Position numbers and translations under genes: made by a program. From the NCBI GenBank assembly GCA_003563375.1, contig PWSB01000173.1, forward strand, positions 1 through 6,899: 6,899 bases of DNA, read 5' to 3'. The stretch is from Actinomycetota bacterium. Its GTDB lineage: Bacteria; Actinomycetota; Humimicrobiia; Humimicrobiales; Humimicrobiaceae. The notes under the pieces were generated by a model. It saw only the letters and a list, made by a program, of their open reading frames with translations, did not search any database and was not told where the DNA came from. Shown here one piece after another: positions 1 through 5,834 of the stretch. Each line of letters opens with the position of its first letter. The stretch's first letter is position 1.

Positions 1-817
1 TCACTTCTTCTTTGCTGCGGTAGACCTGGGCATCACTCTTGGAATGTCCTTTCCACCTGTAGGTCCGGGCTTCGATCAGCACAGGACCTTTTCCTTTTCT
101 GCATTCAGATGCAAAATGGGACACCGTGTTATATACCTGTGCCACATCATTTCCATCTATGGTAAGGCCTTCGATATCATAGGCAAGCTTTCTATCAGAG
201 ATTGTGTCTATATTAAAAGCATCGTCTGTTGGTGTGGACATACCATATATATTATTTTCACAAAGATAGATTATGGGTAGATCCCAGATAGAAGCCATAT
301 TAACCGATTCATGAAATATCCCCTGGTTAGCAGCGCCGTCTCCAAAAAAACAGACTGTAATCTTCTGGTTTTTGTATTTCATCTTGCAGGTCAATGCCGC
401 TCCGGTTGCAATCCCCAGTCCGCCTCCGACTATACCATTGGCACCTAGGTTTCCGCTTTCAATATCAGCTATATGCATGGAACCGCCCTTTCCCTTGCAA
501 TATCCTGTTTTTTTGCCCAGCAGCTCAGCCATCATAAGCTTAAGGTCAGCACCTTTGGATATGCAGTGCCCATGGCCCCTGTGTGTTGAAGTAATATAAT
601 CGTCCTCTCCAATAGCATATATGGCTCCTACAGCGTTTGCTTCTTGCCCGGTATAAAGATGGCAAGTACCATGGATCATCCCCCGGATTATGAATTGCTC
701 TGTCTGCTCTTCGAAATACCTTATCTGGTACATCTTTTTCAGCATGGCGATTTTTCTCTCTTTATCCAGCCTACTGAAAACGTCCTTTATTTTGTATTTG
801 TTTATGCTTTTAGTCAT
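1..817 (-). CDS. Thiamine-diphosphate-dependent dehydrogenase E1 component, alpha subunit (acetoin/pyruvate dehydrogenase type), 3' end cut by window
   Basis: Alpha subunit of a two-subunit E1 that decarboxylates a 2-oxo acid, or cleaves acetoin, with thiamine diphosphate and passes the acyl group to a lipoyl E2 in the cytoplasm. My reverse-strand translation gives 272 residues with no stop; family members have about 320-330, so roughly 50 C-terminal residues are missing. Visible marks are the THRGHGHC segment (residues 78-85), GKGGSMHIAD (109-118), the thiamine-diphosphate motif GDGAANQG (159-166) ending in ENN (187-189), and RWKGHS (254-259), like the conserved loop before the C-terminus. 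The HRGHGHC...GYCKGKGGSMHIAD pattern is closer to acetoin dehydrogenase AcoA than to classical PdhA, but substrate cannot be fixed from this subunit alone. Start ATG has a GGGGAG site 5 nt upstream. It starts one base after the stop of the SorC-type regulator and is almost surely cotranscribed. The beta subunit and E2 would be expected beyond the left edge. Confidence 0.93.
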   Translation of the reverse strand, partial: MTKSINKYKIKDVFSRLDKERKIAMLKKMYQIRYFEEQTEQFIIRGMIHGTCHLYTGQEANAVGAIYAIGEDDYITSTHRGHGHCISKGADLKLMMAELLGKKTGYCKGKGGSMHIADIESGNLGANGIVGGGLGIATGAALTCKMKYKNQKITVCFFGDGAANQGIFHESVNMASIWDLPIIYLCENNIYGMSTPTDDAFNIDTISDRKLAYDIEGLTIDGNDVAQVYNTVSHFASECRKGKGPVLIEARTYRWKGHSKSDAQVYRSKEEV

Positions 818-818
818 A

Positions 819-1757
819 TCAACTCCCCAATATGTTTTTTGCTGTTTCTTCATCGGTTATCAATGTATTTATAGCCTGTCCCATAAGGGCTCCCCTGATC
901 ACCGGCACTTTTCTTTTTTCAAAACCTATCACGATGACATTCTTGATTTTTTTTATCCTGTCAAGGGGGACCCTTATAAGCCTCCCATCAAGCCTGTTCT
1001 TAACATGCCTGCCATGCCTATCAATAAAATTAAGGTTTATATCCCCTACAATACCAAGGCCTTTTAGGTATTCAAACTCCTCCTCCTTGAAATTCCCGCT
1101 TTTTAAAAGAGTGGATTGAGGCCCAATATCACTTACCCCCAGTATGGCGGTTTCAACCCTCTCTGAAAGCTCTATTGTCTCTCTGGTATTGCTGTCATTT
1201 TCAATTATCTCCCTGGCTTCTCTGCTGTCCAAAACCCCCGGTGAATGTATCATGTAGCTTATCCCCCCGAGCTTATTGGCCAGGGTGCTGGCGATCTGAT
1301 TAGTATGTACGCCTGTCCCGATCTTTCCCAGGCCTCCGATAATAGGGACCACCTTTTGCCCGTAGTCCTTTCCGACTTGGATACGGTCGGCTACATTTTT
1401 TAGGGTAGTCCCCCATCCTATTCCGATATAGCTGCCCCTCTCCAGTATCCTTTCAAGTTTTGATCCAAGCCTTGCGGCAGCTGCTTTAAAGGTCTCATTT
1501 TTGTCTTCATAGGAAGCCACTACGAGGCATTCGCCCAGTCCGAACCTCTTCTCTATTCCAAACTCAAGCTCGCTGAACTGTCCTTCCGGAAGATTCAGGT
1601 GGATCTCAACTATTTTTTCTCTTCTGGCAAGATCTAAATATCTGGACACCTTGGTTCTGGAGATGCCAAGCTTGGTTCCTATCTCCTGCTGATTAAAGCT
1701 CCCCAAATAATAGAGCCTGGAGATCTTAGAGATCAATTTTAATTTTTCACTGTCCAT
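819..1757 (-). CDS. SorC/DeoR-type sugar-binding transcriptional regulator
   Basis: DNA-binding regulator of the SorC family, which binds a phosphorylated sugar or related metabolite through a C-terminal domain and controls a neighbouring catabolic operon. Numbered from the ATG, an N-terminal helix-turn-helix lies at about residues 20-45 (QQEIGTKLGISRTKVSRYL). The rest is the sugar-binding domain: GIGWGTTL (112-119), VPIIGGLGKIGTG (137-149), ILGVSDIG (205-212), a GIVGDINLNFID strand (235-246), and a C-terminal PVIRGALMGQAINTLITDE segment, all typical of the family. Length of 312 residues is normal. The ATG chosen has GGA 10 nt upstream; a GTG nine bases further upstream (position 1766) would add three residues but has no spaced ribosome site. 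Its stop is one base from the start of the dehydrogenase alpha gene, so that operon is its likely target. A palindrome just upstream suggests self-regulation. The inducer is unknown. Confidence 0.92.
   Translation of the reverse strand: MDSEKLKLISKISRLYYLGSFNQQEIGTKLGISRTKVSRYLDLARREKIVEIHLNLPEGQFSELEFGIEKRFGLGECLVVASYEDKNETFKAAAARLGSKLERILERGSYIGIGWGTTLKNVADRIQVGKDYGQKVVPIIGGLGKIGTGVHTNQIASTLANKLGGISYMIHSPGVLDSREAREIIENDSNTRETIELSERVETAILGVSDIGPQSTLLKSGNFKEEEFEYLKGLGIVGDINLNFIDRHGRHVKNRLDGRLIRVPLDRIKKIKNVIVIGFEKRKVPVIRGALMGQAINTLITDEETAKNILGS
823..828 (-). promoter_or_regulatory. Ribosome binding site of the E1 alpha gene, inside the end of the regulator gene
   Basis: Read on the minus strand this is GGGGAG, 5 nt before the ATG of the E1 alpha gene. 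It lies within the last codons of the upstream regulator gene, so translation of the two genes is probably coupled. It fixes the E1 start. Confidence 0.75.
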
Positions 1758-1760
1758 AAA

Positions 1761-1776
1761 TTGCACATCCGTGCAT
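1761..1776. promoter_or_regulatory. Candidate operator or leader hairpin: inverted repeat TTGCAC-ATCC-GTGCAT
   Basis: Perfect 4-bp arms GCAC/GTGC around 4 bases, extendable to TTGCAC/GTGCAT with one mismatch. A third copy of the half-site (GCAC at 1782-1785) pairs with the inner GTGC across 7 bases, giving three alternating half-sites in 25 bp. They cover the proposed -10 and transcription start of the regulator gene, as expected for an autoregulatory operator. In RNA the first repeat would form a short hairpin with the GGA of the ribosome site in its loop. Seen in sequence; function is inferred. Confidence 0.4.
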
Positions 1777-1782
1777 CAGTAG

Positions 1783-1811
1783 CACATATTCACAATATAG
1801 CATATTTTCAA
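1783..1811 (-). promoter_or_regulatory. Possible promoter of the regulator-dehydrogenase operon
   Basis: On the minus strand TTGAAA (1811-1806) is followed after 17 bp by TATGTG (1788-1783). Transcription would begin near 1776 and give a leader of about 20 nt. The -35 is good but the -10 matches only 3 of 6 consensus bases. An alternative -10, TATATT at 1799-1794, is better itself but has a poor -35. The stretch is very AT-rich, so chance matches are likely. Confidence 0.3.
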
Positions 1812-1856
1812 TAAATTTAAAACTTTTATAGAAACCAGGATCCTAGATTCTAGTAT

Positions 1857-2089
1857 ATGCCAATCAAAAAAATATATTTCTGGGATGTAATAGGTTTTGC
1901 CATGGATACCACCATTCTTGAAATGATAGACCTGATGCCTCGCTCACAAACAAAAGGGATCTGACGATGGTAATAAGGTCACTGGATATGTTTTCAAAGG
2001 TAAGCACAGGGGGTTTGCAGGCATACGAAGAATTATTCCCAGCCTTCCTCAAGGTTATAAAAGGAAGAGGATATAAGGGGAAAGTTTAG
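1857..2089 (+). pseudogene. Possible frameshifted remnant of a small gene in the 362-bp gap between regulator and sugar kinase
   Basis: This gap contains no intact gene that I accept. On the plus strand, one frame reads from ATG 1857 (MPIKKIYFWDVIGFAMD...) to a TGA at 1962-1964. A second frame, open from 1922 to TAG 2087-2089, continues with protein-like sequence ending in AYEELFPAFLKVIKGRGYKG. The two overlap over 1922-1961, so one single-base shift there would join them into about 77 residues. The tail, with an amphipathic pattern and an R-G-Y near the end, is loosely like the last helix of NodB-type polysaccharide deacetylases (there LPxxLxxLxxRGY), and FWDV also occurs in that family. This resemblance is weak and unproven. 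AGGA lies 16 nt before the ATG, too far for a good ribosome site. It could instead be noncoding DNA with chance open frames; an antisense frame of 62 codons covers the same bases. Confidence 0.3.
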
Positions 2090-2119
2090 CGGCTTAAATC
2101 ATTAAATTGTTGTTTTCCA

Positions 2120-3082
2120 TTATCGGCCTTTTAAAAATTCCATGACTTTTTTTCTACTGGGAAGGGCTCCTATTACCCCTTTTTCGGTAGAAGTGATCGC
2201 TGCAGCAGCACTTGCGAACCTTAACACAGACCTAATCAAGTCCTTGTCTTTTGTCAGTCTTTTGATACCATAATCTATTACTCCGCAAAGAAGCCCGGAT
2301 ACAAAACTATCCCCACAGCCTGTAGCATCCACGGTATCTACATCAAATGCACCTATATTCTCACATAAACCCTCGGCCAAGACATAAGACCCTTTTTGGC
2401 CCAAAGTAAGTATGACCAGTTTAGGGCCGTGGCTTAAAAGTTTGGCCATGCCTTTCCGGTAGTCGCTTTCACTGGTCAGAAATTCAAGCTCCTCATCATT
2501 TACCTTGACAATATCGACCATTCCCAATGGTTTTTTAATTTCATGCAAAGCGGAGCCTTCGTCCGGCCAAAGGCTCATCCTCAGGTTTGGGTCATAGGAT
2601 ATTACTGCTCCTCCTTTTTTAGCTATCCTTGCTGCCTTCATGGTAGAACTGCGGCTGGGTTCGTTTATAAGGGTGATGGAGCCGAAATGGAACACCTCTG
2701 ATTCCATCAAATAATCCTTATCAAGCTTGGAAGCATCCAGCATCATGTCAGCACTGGGATTTCGGTAGAATAAAAAATCCCTGGTATTTGGGGTGGGAAG
2801 GGAAAAAAAGGCTAATCCTGTCCTTGCCTTCCTGTCAAACTGAAGCTGGCTTACATCTACACCGTTTTGTTCAATAGTTTCTTTCAAATAATGCCCAAAC
2901 TGGTCATCCCCCACCCTTCCAATGAAGGCAGCTGACCTTTCAAGCTTAGCAGCCCCCACAGAGACATTGGCCGGAGCCCCTCCGGCGACCTTCCTAAACT
3001 CATTCACATCTATTAAGCTCTTTCCGGATTCAACCGCTGGAAAATCTATTAAGGCTTCGCCAAGACAAATTAGATCAGGCAA
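2120..3082 (-). CDS. PfkB/ribokinase-family carbohydrate kinase, fructokinase-like
   Basis: Cytoplasmic ATP-dependent kinase, most like fructokinases that make fructose 6-phosphate from fructose; other hexoses or 2-keto-3-deoxygluconate cannot be excluded. At 320 residues it has the usual length. Family marks in order: LGEALIDF (7-14), the substrate-side GGAPANV (34-40), FIGRVGDDQFG (53-63), YDPNLR (163-168), VKVNDEE (192-198), TLGQKGS (226-232), and the signature DATGCGDSFVSGLL (252-265) with catalytic Asp258. The anion-hole motif reads GCGD in place of the commoner GAGD. KGVIGALPSR near the end is typical of bacterial fructokinases. The start is TTG, supported by AAGGAG 6 nt upstream; an ATG start would lose the first strand and sugar-binding residues. 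It lies 38 bp after the DUF3786 gene on the same strand and is probably cotranscribed. No terminator hairpin is visible after its stop. Confidence 0.93.
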   Translation of the reverse strand: MPDLICLGEALIDFPAVESGKSLIDVNEFRKVAGGAPANVSVGAAKLERSAAFIGRVGDDQFGHYLKETIEQNGVDVSQLQFDRKARTGLAFFSLPTPNTRDFLFYRNPSADMMLDASKLDKDYLMESEVFHFGSITLINEPSRSSTMKAARIAKKGGAVISYDPNLRMSLWPDEGSALHEIKKPLGMVDIVKVNDEELEFLTSESDYRKGMAKLLSHGPKLVILTLGQKGSYVLAEGLCENIGAFDVDTVDATGCGDSFVSGLLCGVIDYGIKRLTKDKDLIRSVLRFASAAAAITSTEKGVIGALPSRKKVMEFLKGR

Positions 3083-3088
3083 TTAAAA

Positions 3089-3094
3089 CTCCTT
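3089..3094 (-). promoter_or_regulatory. Ribosome binding site AAGGAG deciding the TTG start of the sugar kinase
   Basis: On the minus strand AAGGAG ends 6 nt before TTG. It is the strongest Shine-Dalgarno among the starts in this window and supports the non-ATG start. Confidence 0.8.
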
Positions 3095-3120
3095 TTTACA
3101 TTTGTTAGAAAAAAGCAAGG

Positions 3121-3738
3121 TTATCTTGTAAAAAGCTTCACAGTATAAAGGATCACCAATTTCACTATATCGGTTTTAAGATAACCTGGTATGCTGCTAT
3201 CAAAAAGAATCTTGGCTTCAGACCCAAATTCGGCATCCTCAGGATATATGATAACCAGCAAAGGGACCTTTTTAAAACAGTCCATAATAACGCCGTTCTC
3301 AAATTCCTCGCTCCTTTTGGCCCCAAGCCTTTTAGCTTTTTCAAAAAATGATCCCGGGTCTTTGCCGAAAATATCAGCCAGCGGCTTAAGCTCAGCATCG
3401 ATAGTCCTGGCGTAAAACAAGCCTCCAGGAAGCTGGCGGTATGCGATCCAGTTTCCCGATAATGCTGCTCCTGAAGCATTGAGCAAGTAGTGCAGGATAA
3501 TAGAGGAAGTATAAGGATCAGTGATTTTCTGGTCTTTCTTTTTTTTGATTATCTTTTCCTCTATATCTACTAAATATTCATCATTGAAAAAAGAAACTTC
3601 AATAATGCCATTATTTAGCCTTGACCCGGAGTGCAGGCAGACCTGCTCCATATCTTTGTCAGCCAACTGGCAGAAATAATCATCATAGACCTTGAGCAGG
3701 ACTTCCTGGCTGTTTTTTAATTTTTTATCCATTTGCAT
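3121..3738 (-). CDS. DUF3786 domain-containing protein of unknown function
   Basis: A 205-residue soluble protein. I place it in the DUF3786 family from its C-terminal half: WIAYRQLPGGLFYART (97-112), a short helix with LADIFGKDP (120-128), KAKRLGA (134-140), PLLVIIYPEDAEFGSEAKILFDSS (159-182), and PGYLKTDIVKL (184-194). The family consensus has GGLFY, a P-x-x-P strand, a DEEFP-x-x-A-x-x-LFD segment and a YLPTED tail; here EF is followed by G rather than P, and LKTD replaces LPTED. Homologues come mainly from strict anaerobes such as sulfate reducers, acetogens and methanogens, and no reaction is established. Cysteines 23, 34 and 154 are scattered, so no iron-sulfur cluster motif is seen here. 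Two in-frame ATGs (3738 and 3732) are possible and neither has a clear ribosome site. It sits between the membrane protein gene (49 bp) and the sugar kinase (38 bp), probably in one operon. Confidence 0.8.
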   Translation of the reverse strand: MQMDKKLKNSQEVLLKVYDDYFCQLADKDMEQVCLHSGSRLNNGIIEVSFFNDEYLVDIEEKIIKKKKDQKITDPYTSSIILHYLLNASGAALSGNWIAYRQLPGGLFYARTIDAELKPLADIFGKDPGSFFEKAKRLGAKRSEEFENGVIMDCFKKVPLLVIIYPEDAEFGSEAKILFDSSIPGYLKTDIVKLVILYTVKLFTR

Positions 3739-3762
3739 AAATATTGATAATATTGAATTCCT

Positions 3763-3768
3763 ATTATA
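3763..3768 (-). promoter_or_regulatory. Possible -10 element ahead of the DUF3786 gene
   Basis: Minus-strand TATAAT lies 24 nt before the first ATG, in the gap after the membrane protein gene. No good -35 at 16-18 bp is seen (best TTAAAA). It may be an internal operon promoter with a very short leader, or a chance match in AT-rich sequence. Confidence 0.25.
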
Positions 3769-3787
3769 AAGGTTTTTTCAAAATATT

Positions 3788-4312
3788 TTAATTCTGTCTT
3801 GGATCCTCGCTTTTTGGGTCTATAAGCTTTTTTATACCTTCAGGCTCCGCATATCCCCTTTTTATAGGATCAAAGACTATATCGTCTTTGAAACAGTAAT
3901 ATAACCTGTTCCAGTTTAGGATGGCCTGCTTATAAAAGGCAGAATAATCCTTAAAAGATTTATTTTTTTTATAATATTTGAGCCCCAAAACCAAAGCTAC
4001 AGGTCCAAATATAAAAAAAAGGGGGATCCCTATAATTGAAACCAGAAATGAAATCGCAATAACCGAATATATTATAAAGCTTGTCTGTGACGGGGCCTCT
4101 GGTGGTGGCGGAGGAGACAATCTATTGCTAAGCTCTTTGGAGCTAAACGGGATAAGGCCTTCCTCCTGGTCAGGAGATACACCTGAAAAATATACAGCTG
4201 ATACTTTGAAGATATCATCGGGATGCTTATTTTTTGGACAATAAATATCTTTATCTATAATTTTTAGATTATCATTTTCAGTTTTATTTCCCTGTTCTTT
4301 GGAGTCCATCAT
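3788..4312 (-). CDS. Membrane protein of unknown function with Cys-containing head and LYYC-x(n)-D tail
   Basis: 174 residues, family not recognised with certainty. Order: a charged N-terminus, YCPKNKHPDD (24-33), an acidic linker, SPPPPPEAPS (66-75), a hydrophobic stretch at 78-112 long enough for a membrane hairpin or two short helices, a basic KYYKKNKS turn (112-119), and a tail NWNRLYYCFKDDIVFDP (133-149). Bacterial proteins with an N-terminal CPxC zinc ribbon, one or two helices and a C-terminal W-x-R-LYYC-x-x-D-x-VF segment have this plan; here the N-terminal pair is reduced to Cys25 and His30 and the tail keeps Cys140. I infer a degenerate zinc-ribbon membrane protein. Both soluble ends would face the cytoplasm if the hydrophobic part is a hairpin. 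Start is ATG (a second ATG follows directly) without a ribosome site. It is the first gene of the probable three-gene operon with the DUF3786 protein and the sugar kinase. Confidence 0.75.
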   Translation of the reverse strand: MMDSKEQGNKTENDNLKIIDKDIYCPKNKHPDDIFKVSAVYFSGVSPDQEEGLIPFSSKELSNRLSPPPPPEAPSQTSFIIYSVIAISFLVSIIGIPLFFIFGPVALVLGLKYYKKNKSFKDYSAFYKQAILNWNRLYYCFKDDIVFDPIKRGYAEPEGIKKLIDPKSEDPRQN

Positions 4313-4340
4313 ATGTGTTAGAAACTTATTTATTTAATAA

Positions 4341-4368
4341 AGCATACTATAAACCATGAAATTGTAAA
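4341..4368 (-). promoter_or_regulatory. Candidate promoter for the three-gene minus-strand operon
   Basis: On the minus strand TTTACA (4368-4363) is separated by 16 bp from TATGCT (4346-4341), about 30 nt before the first ATG. It lies in the 220-bp divergent gap shared with the EIIC gene. The -10 is imperfect (4 of 6), so support is moderate. Confidence 0.35.
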
Positions 4369-4442
4369 ATATGAACAATTATTTTGCATATGAAACCATT
4401 TTTTCAAAATATAGTGTGCCCCGATGCCCCAAAACAGCCTTT

Positions 4443-4471
4443 TTGAACCCGGCTAATTTATACCATCTATT
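4443..4471 (+). promoter_or_regulatory. Candidate promoter of the EIIC gene
   Basis: TTGAAC, 17 bp, then TCTATT; each hexamer matches 4 of 6 consensus bases. Transcription would start near 4479 and give a leader of about 55 nt that includes an AGGAGA (4480-4485) not placed for the EIIC start. AT-rich alternatives exist, such as TATATT at 4493-4498 without a good -35. Confidence 0.25.
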
Positions 4472-4532
4472 AAATAATAAGGAGAATTCTGATATATTAT
4501 ATTTTGTTTACAATCAGCAATAAAGTAGAGAC

Positions 4533-5831
4533 ATGCAAACTGCCCAAAGAGTGTTTGAATCTATAATAAGTATAGGACCAGTTATAATCATTCCTTTCCT
4601 GTTACTTATACTAGGCCTTATTGCAGGTAAAAGACCACTAAGGACCCTGCTGCACAGTATCTTTGTTTTACTAGGTCTGATATTGATCTCACTGGTATTT
4701 ACCATCTTTATCAACTTTTTCGAACCCCTTATAAATACAATAGTCATGCAATCAGGAAGAAATTTCCAGGTCATAGATATGGGGATGGCCCTTTCCGAAA
4801 ATATAGCCTTTGACGCGCCTATGATTATAGAAACTATCTTAGCTATTATCGGCCTTAATGTTTTTATGCTCCTGTTAAGGCTTACCAGGACCATAAACAT
4901 TGACATTTGGAATTTTTGGATCTTTTTACTTATAGGCTCGGTTATATATGCCCTCACTAATATCAGATGGATGGGAATCCTTATTTCTTTGATAATTGCA
5001 GCAATAACATTGATCTTTTCAGATATTTACGCACCCCATATAAGTCATTATTACGGCATAAAAGGCATATCTATTACGCAGTCACAGACCATCTCTCTGG
5101 CTCCCATACCCCATATTATAAACATCGTCCTTAATAAAATACCTAAGATAAAGAAGATACATGTGTTTTACGAGGAGATTCTATATAAGCTTGGCTTTTT
5201 TGCAGAACCTATGGCCATGGGATTTATACTCGGGTTTCTCATGGGAATATTTACCAGGTACAGGACTATAATATCCAACCCAGGCAGTGGACTGCTTTAT
5301 TCAATCACTACAGGTTTAAGACTAGCTGTGATAATGATAGTAATGCCAAGAGCCTTTAACCTTCTCATGAAGGGCTTGGTCCCTATTTTGGATGATATAG
5401 GAAGCTTTATACAAAGAAGGATAACCAAAAAACAATTATACATCGGCCTTGACCCTATCATGCTTGCAGGGCATCCTGCAGTGATCGGCCTTTCGGTTTT
5501 AATGGTTCCCCTTACCGTTTATATTGCCACTATCCTCCCCGGGGACACCATACTTCCAAGTTCAGACCTTATCTTTATACCTTTCTTTATAATCTGGGCG
5601 GTAGCTGTCTCAAAGGGAGATATTATAAGGAGCATAATATCAGCGGTCATACTTATACCTATAATTTTATGGGTAGCTACAGATATGGCCGATATTTATA
5701 CCACCATAATTTTAAACAATAATTTTGAGATAACAGAGACTTTCAGCAAGGCTTCAAGCCTGGGCGGCTCCAATGTTCTTTTATGGATACTGCTTCAGAT
5801 ACTTAGGCCTATTCTGAATTTATTTGCCTAA
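4533..5831 (+). CDS. gatC: PTS galactitol-family permease, EIIC component
   Basis: Polytopic inner-membrane permease of the GAT (galactitol) family of the phosphotransferase system; EIIC moves the polyol while EIIB phosphorylates it. At 432 residues it is a full-length stand-alone C component. Recognised segments: IGPVIIIPFLLLILGLIAGK (14-33), VIDMGMALSENIAFDAP (80-96), RTINIDIWNFW (119-129), YGIKGISI (174-181), GFFAEPMAMGFILG (221-234), and IGLDPIMLAGHPAVIG (304-319), followed by VPLTVYIATILPGDTILP (325-342), all close to GatC. The usual FGEP reads FAEP (Ala224). At least eight hydrophobic segments are visible. The ATG follows an in-frame TAA by 9 nt, so no longer start exists; the ribosome site is weak (GTAGAG). 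No EIIA or EIIB gene lies in the window: upstream is a divergent gene and downstream a convergent one. Other polyols are possible substrates, so the symbol states the family, not a proven sugar. Confidence 0.88.
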   Translation: MQTAQRVFESIISIGPVIIIPFLLLILGLIAGKRPLRTLLHSIFVLLGLILISLVFTIFINFFEPLINTIVMQSGRNFQVIDMGMALSENIAFDAPMIIETILAIIGLNVFMLLLRLTRTINIDIWNFWIFLLIGSVIYALTNIRWMGILISLIIAAITLIFSDIYAPHISHYYGIKGISITQSQTISLAPIPHIINIVLNKIPKIKKIHVFYEEILYKLGFFAEPMAMGFILGFLMGIFTRYRTIISNPGSGLLYSITTGLRLAVIMIVMPRAFNLLMKGLVPILDDIGSFIQRRITKKQLYIGLDPIMLAGHPAVIGLSVLMVPLTVYIATILPGDTILPSSDLIFIPFFIIWAVAVSKGDIIRSIISAVILIPIILWVATDMADIYTTIILNNNFEITETFSKASSLGGSNVLLWILLQILRPILNLFA

Positions 5832-5834
5832 TCC

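Noticed and set aside
44..1119. Several plus-strand open frames of 75-125 codons
   Set aside because: All are antisense to the E1 alpha and regulator genes, whose family motifs are unmistakable.
1837..1853. AGGATCCT and CTAGATTCTAG short palindromes
   Set aside because: Short, AT-leaning and not placed at the likely promoter; expected by chance at this length.
1864..2052. 62-codon minus-strand open frame in the gap before the regulator gene
   Set aside because: No ribosome site, composition unlike a folded protein, and antisense to a more protein-like plus-strand reading of the same bases.
1758..2119. tRNA, riboswitch or small RNA in the longest gap
   Set aside because: No cloverleaf-like arms, no recognisable aptamer core and no GC-rich hairpin with a T tract were found by eye.
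3165..3479. 104-codon minus-strand frame overlapping the DUF3786 gene
   Set aside because: Alternate frame of a gene with clear family motifs; no ribosome site of its own.
3961..4024. Homopolymer runs (T8, A8G5) in the membrane protein gene, considered as a hidden frameshift
   Set aside because: The frame reads through both runs with sensible sequence on each side and keeps the C-terminal LYYC motif, so no shift is needed.
3978..4244. Plus-strand frame of 88 codons with a poly-glycine run
   Set aside because: The glycine run is the antisense of the five-proline linker in the membrane protein gene.
4381..4410. ATTTTG...CAAAAT inverted repeat in the divergent gap, considered as a terminator
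   Set aside because: AT-only stem with a long loop, no GC core and no U tract; no gene ends here on either strand.
4514..4957. 147-codon minus-strand open frame
   Set aside because: Lies inside the well-supported EIIC gene on the other strand; its sequence is a shadow of hydrophobic codons.
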